The notes: generated from the letters alone by a model not told the origin. 64,000 nt of DNA from Musa acuminata AAA Group (GCF_036884655.1 NC_088340.1:32900001-32964000); one strand, 5' to 3'. Numbered from the stretch's first letter, positions 23,198-36,512 are shown. Made by a program: numbers and translations.

Positions 23198-26100
23198 ATG
23201 ACCAGCTGTACTAGATCTGGGACATCTAAACCTATAAGTCTAGTATCAAAGAATGGAGCACTCATACAGAACATCCTTGGTATCTCAAGTCTAAGGACCA
23301 GATACACCATTAGGACTATGGAATCGTTGTCTGACAATAAGGCATCATCAACCATCCAGCATTCTGTAAGCGGATCAATCAATGAACTCATTCTCCAATA
23401 AGCACCTGTACTGTATCCCTAGTGTCCCCACATGAGCAGCTATAAGACCAACTGCATCCATCATATGGATGGGTATATAACACACTAGTCTATCCGGTTA
23501 TCTTGATGTCCTTCTCGAATAACCTATGACCGAGATTATTTAGGATATGTGTTTAAAGGTGAATCAGTCTCATTATCTTGATCTCATCATGATCCGATTC
23601 CCATTACACAAATCCAAGGACATCATAATATGTATGTGCATATATGCAATTGTCAATATAAAGTGATAAATACCAAAATATAATAAGCAAAAAGATTCCG
23701 TATCAAGTCACACGTGCCATCACTCACGTGATTGGCTTGTTGGGCACCTATGACTAGCACAACCTCATCTTGGTACTTAGAGTTTACCTCTACATGATCC
23801 ACCTCCTCGGCCCCTTTCACGACCAAGCGCTCTCCCTCCATGAGAGCAAGGGATCGATGACTTCATAGAAGTCCCAACTCTGCGGTACTATGGCGTTGCC
23901 ATGCCCTTGGCTCTACTATCTGTCACCTCATATCTACATCCATTTTCTTCATGATTGGTAGATCTGCCTCTGTGGTACTCCTTCAAGTCTACCTCCATTC
24001 TAACCGATGCTTTGTTTTGGGTAGCTAAGTCCCTCTAGACTCGTCGTCACTTCCTCGTCCCTTTCGACCCCTACTTCAATACCTCTGTGTTCTCCATGGA
24101 GTTCCTCTTAGTCGATGGAAAGATAGACTGCAACTCTTATGCATGGCCTCTGCCATCACGTTATAGGGTTTGCACCGATTATGTTCTCCTTAGCTTACTC
24201 ATGGGACTCACTGGTACTTGCATTCGAACTTTTCTCTCAGTGGTACATAGCCCTCATATGCTAATGAAGAAGGCTTTCATCTGATATAAAATTCGATGCA
24301 CACACAGAAGACACGCCTTTGCGGTGCCATGACTTTCACTTCTTAAATTCATAGCCCTTCTTGTCGTCGTGTTGTTCACCAAAGTGGAGCTCCCAATAGC
24401 TCCCGATCATACCTTCGTATGATATAGTCTCTCACAGGACTATATTCGTGAGTATCGTATTGCCACGGACTGTTCCACCATGATTCGCTGCACCATGTCG
24501 CCTCCTGGTGATGTCTCCATTGCATTCTGATTCTTATGGGATGAACTCGGATTGTGATTCCTCCATATGTGGCCTCTGCCAACACATCGTAAGGCCTCTT
24601 CCACCTTCGATTTTGTTCGCTCATTTGGTAATCAACCTTCGTCCACCCGCTCTCGGGTCACACTCAGACGAAACATAGCTCTAGGACAGTCCGTCACCTA
24701 GTAGCTCCCGAAGTCCACCGACTTTGCTGAAATTGGTATACCATTGTCTGGATCCTGGGTCTCTACCCTACCAGCATAATATCTGTTGTGCACCGCTTCC
24801 TTCATGGTAATTTGAATGATAGCACTATAGCATATTCTTCAAGAGTACCCGCCTTCGCATCCTCTTGCCCTGTGCCAGTGCCTTCTGAACTCAACTTTGC
24901 CTTCGCAAGTTGAGTTGCCTTAGTTCCTCCATCAAATGCTTCTCTGAGATGAGGTGCATGGGCTTATAAGCTCTCTTCGTCTTTGACACCATACAAGATG
25001 AGTCTACTCCATCAGAATGAAGGACCCATGGAACAACATGATCCCGCTCTTGCCTCTACAAGAGTTTATGTCCTTGGCCTCTGTCTAAGGAAAGCTCTGT
25101 GCCTCCACTCCATGTTCTATCTTTTATGCTAGCTCTCTTCATATGACTTGGGTACTTCGCCAAGTTACACTCAAGTTACTCTGCTCCTCGTTTTTGCATT
25201 GAGTTGATGGTGGCCTTCGCGCCCACCATTCCACGGGTCAGCCCTCCATTGAGTCTGATCTCCATATCGACTCCAAATATGCCTTCATTTGTATTGCTTT
25301 GGGTCGCTCCCCCACTTGATATCGCAATGCATCCACCAATATATTCTCTCAAGCGAGATCATGCGACGACTCCTCGCTGCTCGCTCGGTCCATTGAGCTT
25401 CGTGGAATTATTGTTTTTGAGGTCCTCCTCCTCAACATGTGCGGTCCGTTGAACATGATTCTCCCTTTGGAGAACCGAGACTTATCCCTCCTGGATATTT
25501 GTCTCATTAGAGCAACATCTCTCTTCGTTTCTTGTCTTTTGAAAGCTTCGGAGACCACCATCCCCTTGGACTACTCCGACTTGCTGAACAAACTATGCAT
25601 TGTTTTGCCTCCTGCAAACGCACTTGCTAGATTATGATTTCACATCAATACAGCCCCCGCTGCACCACTTAAGGCCTAGCAACATGCTGAACTCGCTACA
25701 CACTTCAGCCTCCTACGGACGTATCATTCTCATGCTGAAGAGAAAGTTTCATTGCTCCACGGCGCCGAGTTTCGATCGCCTTAGGATGGCCATGAACATT
25801 CCATCGTCCATATACAAGCCCTTGCATGAGTACCAAATTCTTCGAGTTAGCAATTTTCCTCACCTCTGTGAGCTTTGCACAACTCTTTCGATCGCTGAGT
25901 AACCCATTTCACCTTGCATGGTCTCATCCTTTACCAAGCATCTCACTTGCCTTGGGCACCATCAAGTATTGTTGTCAATGTCGAGCCGTAGCTCGAACTC
26001 AGCTATCCCAACCTTTATGCGCTATGTATTCTTCTAAGCTTGCTTGTTCTCATGGTAACTCTTGCGCGATGGGTTGGCCATTCATCTGAATGCCAATCTC

Positions 26101-26260
26101 AGATGCCCGCTCCTTTGAGCGACTCATTTTCCCTACATCTCTATGCATGTTTTTCCTAAAACGGTCATGCATGTTGGTTGCTCTCAACACAGTCCCACTA
26201 GGTCCCCCACGTTTGCATACCAAGTGTTTCTATGAGTGCTTGTCCCGCTTTGATACCATC

Positions 26261-26706
26261 TGTCATGGACATAGCTGGTTTTGCCTAAGTCGTACGGCAC
26301 CCCTGCATGTCCGTCCATAGAGGTCAGCTTCCCCGAAACCTCTCATGGTCCCTTAGGACCTACAAAAGATAAAACAAGTTAGAGAAAGTGCCTCACTTGG
26401 GATCCATAAGTAAACATATTAGAAAACACTTCATAGTCAATGCAAATTACAAACAGACTTTACAAGCTCTGAACGATTACAAAACAAAGGGTCAAAATGG
26501 TCCACTATAGACTGAATATCTCTCATAAGTATCCACATGACACAACATTTATTTACAAGCATAAAACGACCACCAAACCCAACTAAAATGGGGTTGTTAA
26601 CCTTCGACCGTCCCTCTACATGCTGTGCAAAATATAAACATACCAAAAAATATGGACATACATAAGTATTACATCAAATATCCTATTTAGAAGTTTGTCC
26701 GTGACA
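26261..26706 (-). repeat. 5' LTR of the LARD-like element
   Basis: 446 bp with matching inverted ends (TGTCATGGAC ... GTCCGTGACA). Related to 12649-12960. The adjacent 26247-26258 gives a minus-strand primer-binding site, so this is the 5' LTR. Flanks (agaaa at left, gaagt at right) do not give a clean target duplication. Confidence 0.8.
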
Positions 26707-26900
26707 GAAGTCTGAGGAATATGGGTTGAGTAACCTTGACCCTCTCAAATGACTTATCCTTGAGTTTCATAGATCGAATAGTTCCGACCTCTCTAGAAGG
26801 CCCAAGGTCAATGAGTCAGGCTACCCCCAACCCCCAAGTAGAGGGCCTAAGGCATGCAGGTTAAGCAACCTCGACCTTCTATGAAAATTCCATGGAGCAC
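26707..26900. repeat. Continuation of the ~44-bp degenerate tandem array
   Basis: Units such as 'gaggaatatgggttgagtaaccttgaccctctc' and 'ggcatgcaggttaagcaacctcgacc' match the array at 12060-12648 and show that the LARD-like element inserted into it. Confidence 0.6.
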
Positions 26901-29475
26901 TCGGGATCCTCCCCTCACCTTTGCATGACTCATGTGTTAGGTTGATTATCGACTATGCTTCCAAACCATTGCAAGAGAGTCCCTAAAACACATCTTTAGA
27001 GGAGAACAAATGATAAAAATAATATTATCAATCAATCATCATCTGACATGTGATGACCTAGTCAGCATGAGGGATAAGACCTCCTCCTTTTGCCTGCTCA
27101 CATGGACATAAGTCCAAAGGGGGTAGTTGTAGGTTGCCCCCTCTCCTCCCCCCGCAGCCCCCCTTCCCCATGATATCCCTTAGAGAATATTCTCTCCCCT
27201 TTTACTTGATATAAAAGGCCATTTATACAATACTTGTAAGTTTTTTCCCATTATTTTTTATTATTTTAATTAATTAAGCTAATTTGATCATCGAAGGAAA
27301 GAACTTCTAACTTCAATCTTTGCGTATATGGTACAAAGAATTTTTTTATGTATATGGATCCGAACCATGTTAGATTGATCTGAATATCAACGACATCTTC
27401 CTATAGTATATATCAATACGTTTGAGAAGTAGAAAAAGATCTCGGTATTGTAAATTACTTCTTCTCCTCATGTCTCTTTGATAGAATTCTTTTGTTCCTG
27501 AAACTGAGAAACGTAAACCTTCGATTCATCATTTCAATCTTCCTTTGAGATACGAAACTTGTTGTGAGGGAGAGTGACAGTGTGTTCACCGTGATTTGTT
27601 CTATCTGCAGCTTTAGATGGAAGAAAATTTTTTGTGGAGATAATACTGTTGACTTTAATTTGTGGCTGACTCTGCAAAATCTTGAAGAGACACTAGTGGT
27701 TGTTCCTTCTTTCGGTGCCAAAAGATGGTTGCAAAGCAACTTGGGCAACTTACACCCTGGAACAGTCACCAAACCTCCTTTTCTTCTGCATAAAGATCAC
27801 TACCAATGCATGGAAGAAATCCTTGGTGGGGTGACCAGAATAATATATGATCCAGTGCACATGTTCATGTTGTTTTATATGAGAGAGATTGCTTCCAACT
27901 AAGTTTTTCCCCACAATAGGGCTTCCTTCATTTGCGATATCGATGAGCTGACATTGTAGTAAAGCATGCTATAATCATTCCTTAAGCTGAATCTTCTTTA
28001 GATTCTGATGAGTTCTTAGGTGACCAAGCTTCATCCTTGGTTGTAGGTGATACTCTCATCTTGATAATGTACTGAAAGAATGCAGCAAGTAGACGAAGAA
28101 GTTAACTTCGCCAATGAACCTTCCCCAAGTCAGTCTGCACCATATGCTTCCCATCACCAAAATGAAAACGTGCAGCTTGTAACCTTGCAATGATCTATGC
28201 CGACAACTGATACTGTAGAGGACTTGGGTCATAATATACATATGCATAGAGTGAGAGAGGGAGAGAGAGAATCATTTTTTGCATGACCACAGTTACCCTC
28301 TTCTCCAACACCATGCAATGTATTCAGTTGCAAGTTAAATTCCGCCACTAGTTTTTGACATTCACACGGCAGTGATCATATATATAATATACATTGGATC
28401 ATTCTGCAACACTCAGTCTTCCTCCTCCAATGTAGCTGTTCCAAGATTTAATGCCATGAGCTGTTGTATTGGCATGGAGAGACAATTAAACAGGGCGAGT
28501 GGACAACAAAAGGCCATCAGTTTCCTGACCTGCATTATTTCTCTCGCTACCGGGATTTGATGGCTCGGGCGTAGACATTTAACATGCTGAAGGAGTCAAA
28601 ATGAGCAGGTGGTGAAGCTACACGACAAGGTGGGAACAACAAGTGAAGCAACCGGGAGTAACTTAGTCGATCCTGATTGCTTGCTTGTCTTCTTCCACGT
28701 TTACTGGCTGTTCAACGAGATCCAGATGGCCTCAGCATATCATTCAACATGTTACATCCTGTGGAATCAGCAAGCTTGCCCTTAAATTAAGCATGGTGGT
28801 GTTTGAAATCCTCACTCATGCAGAGTCCACTCCGGTGAGACAACTTCACTGGATCCCCTCAAATTGTCTCCGTAATCATGCTTAAACTAATATGCTTGCC
28901 AAAGCTTCAGAAAGTGGCTTTTGTCTGTAAACTTAGTAGTAGTTGTGGAAAAACCTATAGGAATCCATAAAAGTTTGGATGATTCATCAACATTATTATA
29001 TTGATAAAATGTTGCATAAGAAATCCCATGTGTATATACTTTGATGCCAGCTTTAGTATATATTCATCATCAAGCGCAGCTTACATGCATGATTGGTACA
29101 GATAGTGACGTATAAAAGTACACTGGCTACAATCTCATGTATATTCTGCCATTGTCTTCCTCTCTCTCTCTCTCTCATGTTTGAAGTGCTTGACTTTTTC
29201 CTCTACGACGGTCACACAACAGGATAGGAATCCCAAGTCCATACAGCATTGTGTTTACTTGCATTCACAGCAGCAGATCGTATTGAGGCAATCAACTTCA
29301 CATCGTGTTGTGTTGTCAGCGACCATGCGGTGTAGCTTCCTCCGCCGTTGGTGCCATCAAAGAACTCAGAGAAGTGGCATCAATGTCATTCCAAGAGCAG
29401 AAATCAACGGGAGGGGACAAAAACTCCACACCTTCTTCTTTTACTTTCCTTTTATACCTTTCTTTTGCTAGCTTT
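26901..29475. other. Intergenic sequence, possible old LTR then unassigned
   Basis: 26950-27440 includes a C-rich run and TATAAAA at 27210-27216 followed by 'cttcaatctttgcg', resembling the promoter part of an old gypsy LTR; no ends could be set. A 112-codon plus frame (27564-27902) and several others up to 29.3 kb match no family I know. The 3' flank of the WD40 gene must lie in the last few hundred bases. Short GA and CT runs occur at 28248-28270 and 29159-29177. Confidence 0.4.
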
Positions 29476-30867
29476 TTATTTCGAATCGGATCGTTGAGTA
29501 GTCGGGATCCGAACCCGCCAAATCTTGACCTCCCCGTCCAGACTCCCACTGCAGACCCGGTACTCTTCGGACTCGGATTCGGGCTCAGCGGGATCCGAAA
29601 CCCCAACCGCCACCAGCGACCTCACCCCAGTCACGTGCCCCTCCATCACGCCCAGGCAACTGTAACCCTTCCCTTCGCCTTCCTTCCGCCAGATCCGGAT
29701 CGTCCGATCGCTGCTGCCACTGAAGAGCACGTCCCCGACGCACGCCAAGCACAGGATGGCCTTTCGGTGCCCCCGCAGCGCTCCTGCCACCACCATGTGG
29801 TCCGCCGACTCCTCCCTCTCCCACACAAGGATCGAGCGGTCGCAGGCGCCCGAGTACAGCACCGCCCCGTCGTCGCTCAGCGCCAGCGCGTTCACCGCCG
29901 ACCGGTGCCGTTCCAGTGTCGCCACTGGCCCGTGCTTCGGCTGTCGCTGGCCCCGTCCCCGCCCCTCCTCCGGCGGGGACAGCGCCCACACCCGGATCCT
30001 CCCGTCCGCTGACCCCGTGTACACCGTGCCGTCGCCGGCGACGGCTACAGAGTTCACCGCGTTCTCGTGGGCCTGGACGGATTCCCGGCAGCGGAGGTCG
30101 CCGCCGGCGCGCCAGACCTTGAGGGTCTTGTCCCACGACACGGAGTAGAGGAGGTTGCCACTGGTGGCGACAGCCGAGACGGCATCGGCGTGCTCGATCC
30201 ACAGGAGCTTCTTGTGGCGGCGGACGGTGACGTAGTTTCCCGGGAGGGGGAGGCGGCGGAGGCGGTCGCCGGCGGTGGGGAGGGTGGCTTCGAGGCGGTG
30301 CCGGCCGGAGCGGGTCGACCGGCGCCACACGCGGATGCCGCCGTCTTGGTGGGCGGTGAAGAGCTTACCATCTGGAGAGAGGGCGACGGACTTGACGGAC
30401 CCGGCGGACGGCACTGCGGTGAAGCTCTCCACCGGGCGGATGGTGACCAGGTCGAGGACCGTGATCTCCGACTGCGAGGCCGAGTAGAGGAGGGAGGAGG
30501 CGGCCGAGACGGCGAGGGCGGCCGCGGAGGAGGAGGGGCGTATGGGCTTGAGGGAGGAGAGGCAGAGGTAGGAGGCAGGCGAGGGCGTCGTGTCGGGGTA
30601 GCTGGCAATGGGGACGAGGGATTGCAGAGAGGGGAGAGTCAGGAGGGAGGCGGCGTCGTCAAAGACGGTGGCGGCGAGGGCGCCGACGTGGGCGTTGGAG
30701 GAAGACGAGGAGGAGGTGGTGGACGCAGAGAGGTGCAGGGTTCGGGACCGCGGTGGCGCGGTGTCGTGCTCCCCGGTGGAGGCGAAGGAACATGGGATCC
30801 AAAGCGGCATTGGAGAAGGCGAGAAGGAACGCGAGAGCGAAGCGGAATCATGGAGGAGCCGAGCCAT
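29476..30867 (-). CDS. WD40 repeat protein, JINGUBANG-like
   Basis: Single open frame of 463 codons from ATG at 30867 to TAA at 29476-29478, no intron needed. After a Ser-rich N-terminus (about 1-110) come about seven WD40 blades whose ends are visible as IRVW (178-181), LKVW (248-251), IRVW (291-294), ILVW (346-349), IRIW (390-393) and VKIW (447-450), plus a weak first blade near 115-140. This N-terminal extension, length and the YSVSWDKTLKVWR / AHENAVNSVAV / YTGSADGRIRVW blocks are typical of plant JINGUBANG proteins; the named member restrains pollen germination and tube growth. Many paralogues exist, so the exact role of this one is open. The gene is strongly GC-rich, common for monocot single-exon genes; long frames on the opposite strand are a by-product. 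Likely a cytosolic or nuclear scaffold; no signal peptide or membrane segment seen. Confidence 0.9.
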   Translation of the reverse strand: MARLLHDSASLSRSFSPSPMPLWIPCSFASTGEHDTAPPRSRTLHLSASTTSSSSSSNAHVGALAATVFDDAASLLTLPSLQSLVPIASYPDTTPSPASYLCLSSLKPIRPSSSAAALAVSAASSLLYSASQSEITVLDLVTIRPVESFTAVPSAGSVKSVALSPDGKLFTAHQDGGIRVWRRSTRSGRHRLEATLPTAGDRLRRLPLPGNYVTVRRHKKLLWIEHADAVSAVATSGNLLYSVSWDKTLKVWRAGGDLRCRESVQAHENAVNSVAVAGDGTVYTGSADGRIRVWALSPPEEGRGRGQRQPKHGPVATLERHRSAVNALALSDDGAVLYSGACDRSILVWEREESADHMVVAGALRGHRKAILCLACVGDVLFSGSSDRTIRIWRKEGEGKGYSCLGVMEGHVTGVRSLVAVGVSDPAEPESESEEYRVCSGSLDGEVKIWRVRIPTTQRSDSK

Positions 30868-31825
30868 TTATCGGGTAGAGAACACATGGCGACCACCACC
30901 CACGCGGTGGAGCCATCCGATCGATTTGATTGGTCTAAGGTCGATAAGAAATCTTACTTGGAGGCGGGTAAACGCAGTGGGTCAATAGAAATAGGTGATA
31001 GTTTCAGCTATATGCAATACACAATTGGTAGACACGTGACCGGCGGGTGAGATTAGGGGTGAGAACCTCGCGTAAAACACACATGGTCAGTTTTAATTTA
31101 AGCTGCAGTAGGTAAGTCCGTAGAATTATACGGTATACGTGCATACAGACATTGAATACATGATAATAATTTGCCTGAACTATGTGACCAATTATTATGA
31201 TATATGTTGTGCTTCTATAATGCAATATTTGAACTTTGTTATGAACTATTTTGATTTACAAATTAAGTATTTAATATTTTTTTGGCATATTTTTAAAACA
31301 CTCATTGGAGTACTTATATTTCTAATTTTTTAAAGAATTACAAGTAAACATGTTTGTTAACTTAATTGTTATGTGGCAATCATCTAAAGACAAATTTGTA
31401 ATCTTCCTCATGGCCATTCATTAATTAATTCATACATAATTCCTGAGTGCAATTATTTTGTTTGGTAAAAAGAAAATGCAGCTAGAATATGCATTTAAAA
31501 TTAATTTTAGTTATGTTATAAAATAAATTATATAATCTATGAGCCAAAGAATCATCAGCAACATGAGTTGGTGACTCTGAATCATCAATTTCCTCTCTTT
31601 ATTTTCTTGATAAGGACAGATTCTTGTATGAATATAACCCAAGAACTACTTAGGTCAACAACTCACATCACCACAAGTATTCAAGTCTAGAATGTGATCA
31701 AGGTGGGGGACCAATTACTCCTCTATTCAAAGTTCTTAAAACTTGATGCTCTAAAATGACATGATAATATATTTAGGCAAAAGATAAGCATTTCTACTCA
31801 TGCTTATTAGTAAAAACAGTACTAC

Positions 31826-31826
<1 letters not shown>

Positions 31827-31884
<58 letters not shown>
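31827..31884. repeat. (GA)n microsatellite
   Basis: 58 bp of uninterrupted AG dinucleotides. Confidence 0.98.
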
Positions 31885-31886
<2 letters not shown>

Positions 31887-32039
31887 GTCATAAGTAATAA
31901 TAAGATTTTGATTGCAAATCATATCCCAAAATCTTAATCTTTTGGATGGGTTACAATTTATCTCAAACTATTCTGAAAGGATCCAATTAATTATAAACTC
32001 CAACAAAATATCTTTACAGTCCAGTGATTGAGAACTGTG

Positions 32040-32300
32040 ATGCAGTCAACCTCCTATTACAAACACCTTATTCCAATCAGAAACAGTAAACAGGACTGCA
32101 TTGTATGTGCTCAGCCACCTTCTGGATTCCACAAGCCTGAACTTTGATGCATTCAAAGTAAACTTGGATCACAGAAACAATGACTTGTGCCACTGTTTCT
32201 GAAGAGATGTACAAGCAAGAATTCTGAATTCCACAAGCACGGACTTTGATGCAGTCAAGTATACTTCTGTTACAGAGATCTTGTTCCTTTCAGAGAAAGC
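32040..32300. repeat. ~103-bp tandem repeat, about 2.5 copies
   Basis: Units starting GATGCAGTCAA at 32040, GATGCATTCAA at about 32147 and GATGCAGTCAA at about 32250; the first two end with CTG(G/A)ATTCCACAAGC and 'ACTTT'. On the minus strand one frame reads CIKVRACGIQ then CIKVQACGIQ, a repeated peptide. Origin unknown. Confidence 0.6.
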
Positions 32301-34050
32301 AGTAGTAGTACTCGTACTATTCTCTTCCATCTCCAAAGGCCCACACGCTTTGGTACTCAAAGCCAGAAGCATCCGTGCTCTGAACCCACAGCTTCATGCA
32401 TGCCTCAAAAGCTGCTTTCCAAGTTGTGATCAGCAACTAGGATGCCACCGGTGGCGGTCCTCATCGTTGGCTTAGTTTGGACTAAAGGCTTCCTAAATAT
32501 TCCTGAGTGACTTTAGTGGGATATGATAAGGTTCACTTGACGTGTCACTTGTGCTGCAAGATGATTAGGGTTTACAGCTTCCAAAGCCAATAGGCATCTC
32601 TGTAGAAGATACAAACAAGGAGGGTGATATGTTAAGAAGACCCATGGCTAAGTAGTTTAAAGCATGCAGCAGCTTAAACTGTTCTTCTTGTTGGTATTTG
32701 TCTACTGAGTAGCTGCAGAAACCAGACAAGCAACCAACATATGTGAACTGTTTGAGTGAAACGACAGTAACACATATCTTCCCATCTTCATGCTGGACTT
32801 TACCTGCTAATTTGCATGTCATTTTCTGGAGTGAAGTACTTGCTTTATCATTCTTCAGCACAAGAACTAGTGGAGGATAAAGAGAAAAAAACAAGGTTAA
32901 TTATTGGTGCAACTTTCCGTGCTCTTTCGGCTGTCCATTCTTCTACTAGAATCCAATCACAGCCCCAACAAATCTGCAATAATTAACATTGTTTATGATT
33001 TGCAATGTAATTAGAGTAATATAATTAGAAGTAAGCATCATGGTGGTTGATGTAGAAAAATAATATTATTATTAATCATGGTATCGCGATTATTATTTTT
33101 CAGTTGATTTCTTATTTTGATACATCATTAGATTTATCTTTTTTTCCTTTTACCATGGACATTAATTTTAGAGGAGGAGGAAGAACAAACAAATAAAAAA
33201 TAGGGTCTTTTTTTGGGTTGTTTGGGGTCTCCTAGGAGACATCTTGCCAAAATAATCAAGGAGAGGATAACGTTGACCTAAGTGTCATTTAATGGCTATC
33301 AAACAGCCTCTATATAGTGGTTGATCTATATTTCACATGATGTGTGATTTGTAGTACATGATAAAGATAAATTTCATGGATGTTCAGATGTGATGGAAAA
33401 TATATTGTTCCAAGCTTTCATGCAGTGATTACTCTTTCCGTTCCTTTCCTTTGTTGCAAGGAAATCACTGTCAACCTTGAGGAAACAGTCATGTGCATCA
33501 TCTACATCCACATAAGATCCCACAAGATGCAGCAGTCGACTGATGAGGGAAGGGGAGAAGGAGAACTGTGTGTTTGCAGCCAGTTTCCATGCATAGAAGA
33601 TAGCTAGCCAAGAGACCTCATCGCTAGTGTCCATTTGTTCCATTTAAGTTACTGGTTTCATAGCATGAGCTTCTCCCTACGTACTTCCACATCGAAAGAT
33701 TCTTGGCAAGGTTCGTGCCCTTAGGGTTGTTTGTTTGCTTGTCGACATGGAGACATGGAGATCAAGATGCCGGGGCGACAAAGGTGTCTAAGAACACCCA
33801 CTTGCTACCGAAGAGGGCTTAGAATTATTGCATCTCACTGTGTTCAAAGTCTTTGGATCACTATCTCGACATAGTGAGGTGATACAGGGTTGAATCATCG
33901 ATCAAAGGTCTCTCACCAAAGCATGGTTATTGAAACTGATACCATCGTTAACTCGGTCCTCTCTCTTCTACTTTCCTCTCCGTTCCTCATTTCTTCCTCT
34001 CTCTCTCTCTCTCTTCGGCCCTCTTTCTTTCTTTGCTATTATATCTTTTG

Positions 34051-34075
34051 CTTCTTCTTCTTCTTCTTCTTCTTC
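34051..34075. repeat. (CTT)n microsatellite
   Basis: About eight CTT units within a longer pyrimidine-rich stretch (33960-34080). Confidence 0.9.
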
Positions 34076-35716
34076 ATCTTTGCTATTATTCAGAAGAAGA
34101 GAGAGAAGGAATCACAGTCACCAAGATTACATGAATCAAACAACAATTGAATGTGCTGTTGAAACAACCAAGGAGTGAGTCAACATAATTGCTTTGATAG
34201 AACAAGTGGGGCATCACAAAATTCACAACCACAGACAGAAGGAAAGGGAGGGGTGGGGAGACAGAGAAAAACGTTGCTTGGCTTTGCATGAGTGATATGA
34301 GGAGTGATGTTTCACAATCATTGAGGACAGTACGAATCTTATGACCTCTAACGATGGTTTGGAGGAAAAATGCAAATCTTCAACCCCAACAACATTCATC
34401 TGAGCATTGGAAGACAATTAGATCAATAAGAGACCGAGGAAAGAATGAGTGCTAATGAAATAAATAATTTATATCTTTTTCCAAAATACTTTATAATATT
34501 ATTATTCTTTATATTTGAAGTAGAGAGTAGAGAGTAGTGGTACGGGGACAAGGCTACTTCAATCAACATTTCTTATGTCTACGAGGTAGCATACGCATAA
34601 ATTGAGCAGGAAGATATTGTGTTTCACACCTTTACTAATTCTATTTTACATGTTTATAAATTTGTATATATATTTTAATGTTTTTTTAAATTAATTATTT
34701 TTTCCAAATATCGATCAAATTAGATCGAATCCAATTTAAATCATTAGTTCAAAATTATTATCAACATTGGGTTCCTATCCTATGAGGATCCACACTGATG
34801 GATATAGTGACTCGATATTAATATTAAAAACGAGTTATTATCCTATGATGCAATAATGATTGAATAGCTCACGTAATCGTCCCCAACATTAAGTATTGTT
34901 TCGATTAAACCTTGACGTACTATAAAAAAAACCCTTTTTGTGAAAGAAAGATTTTTCAGTTTTTACTATTTTTAAAAATTTTTAAATCTATTTTTATCTT
35001 AAGATTCAAAATATTTTTTATCGGGTATACCGAAGTTATGTAGGGTCATCTACCAAATTTCATGTGGATATTTCAAATCTTCCTAGCATCTCTACTTGTG
35101 ATGAGTACCAAAAAGAAGATATTTCATGTGGATAAACAAAATCTAATTCCAATACTCTAGAATAGTAAGAGGTGTTTAGGACCACTAGGAGTAAAGATGA
35201 TTACTTAGTTGTGTAGGAGAAAACGTACATTATTGATGGCACAAGTTTCCTAGTTGCTTAAGAAGTTGTACTAACTTTGACAACGCCATGTCTCAGCTGC
35301 TGAAAGGTAATGGCAGTGATGGGTCAACTCGTTTGGAGGTCCAAATTCATCGTTAGTGGTTTAGGGTTAGGGAAGGACGATGCACAGTGGCTGATAGCAA
35401 CCAAGTGCCGGTTGTGGATTAGACCATGCCCGACTTGGTAGTCTCAGCATTATTACTATCGTTCGACCCAGGAATGCTACTGATCATGTTCATGTTCATG
35501 TCAACCCTGGGCCACACATGATGGATGTCGATCATGTCATGATCAGGACAACACAACAAGTCAAGAAAATATTTCTTCCTTTGATGCAAATTAATCTGAT
35601 CCATGGATAACTATTATTATTGTCATTGTTAGTTCGATTGAAACCAAATGTGATCTAAGGATTCATATCATTAGTAATTATTCCTGATATATGTGTGTGT
35701 GCATGTGTGTACTTGT

Positions 35717-35718
35717 AC

Positions 35719-35752
<34 letters not shown>

Positions 35753-35766
35753 TTATATATGTATAT
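35717..35766. repeat. (TA)n-rich microsatellite
   Basis: TA dinucleotides interrupted by GTATATAT and TTTATATAT, preceded by TG repeats (35690-35710). Confidence 0.9.
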
Positions 35767-36512
35767 ACCAAAAAGAATAAATTTGGATACTCTTAAAAAA
35801 TTTAAACATATTTGATATGGAATAAATAGTTGATTGAATATCGATATTCTTAATATTCAAATGATTTGATCAGCGAAATGAACCGATAAGGGATTCAATT
35901 CTTTTTTTTTTTTTAGTTCGATTCGAGTTTTTTTTAACTATTAATGTAATGCCCATTATGATGATTTCTGAGGAAAATATTATATTTGACCATGAAAATT
36001 GGTTGACTAGAAGAAAACTCTATAGCTCTTCCTCCTCCCTCCAAAACTATCCATCTTACTTGATCAAATCAATTTTTTTATGTTTATTCTTCATTCAAAA
36101 AGATGAAATTTCACTATCCAAAGGAAAATTGATTCAATGCGTTAAACATGATTTTGAATTGTGAATGATGGAAACATGGGGTGAATAATTTGGAATTAGA
36201 TATGTATAGTTATGGTATTTTTTGCCATTTCTCATTTTATCGATGTCAAATAGTAGCCTATTTGTCAAATATAATTAACAGATTAATTTTAGGGGAGGAA
36301 GAAATTATTGTACTTTGTTCTAACAATCCTTTTGGATCATTTATGCGGAGTTTGGGCCAAAGTTGGCTCATATTCCACTTTGTCATCATAAAAAATGTAA
36401 TGTCGAATGGGCTTTCACATAGAAAACTATAAGAAATTGCAAGACTCGTAAATAACATATGACTCTCTTTCCCTCTCTATACATACATAAATACGACCTA
36501 TAACTTTGTAAT

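Larger units (their letters stand above)
13458..23759 (-). mobile_element. Solo LTR of the copia family (copy G), target of the nested element
   Basis: Antisense LTR from TGTTGGAAAATC at 13458 to CTAGCA at 23759, interrupted after 14501 by the complete element at 14502-23197 and resuming at 23198. No internal domain of its own is present. Imperfect 5-bp target duplication: CAGCC (13453-13457) versus CAACC (23760-23764). It retains the ATTGGATC block. It has diverged clearly from the inserted copy, so it is older. Confidence 0.85.
13084..26260 (-). mobile_element. Interior of a LARD-like, coding-poor LTR retrotransposon (with nested insertions)
   Basis: Between the two related LTRs, the element's own interior comprises 13084-13457 and 23760-26260; the middle is a nested solo LTR plus copia element. 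On the minus strand a primer-binding site TGGTATCAAAGC (26247-26258), close to the initiator-tRNA-Met type, lies 2 bp inside the right LTR, so transcription is leftwards. Many short frames exist on both strands in the ~2.9 kb interior, but none shows gag, protease, integrase or reverse transcriptase motifs. A large LTR element without coding sequence fits the LARD class. A decayed gag cannot be excluded. Confidence 0.6.

Noticed and set aside
27564..27902. 112-codon plus-strand frame as a possible gene
   Set aside because: No family motif and an overlapping 105-codon frame on the other strand; not supported as a gene.
30067..31050. 327-codon plus-strand frame and several other long frames overlapping the WD40 gene
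   Set aside because: They are antisense to a clear WD40 coding sequence, are low-complexity Gly/Arg-rich and have no motif; they result from high GC content.
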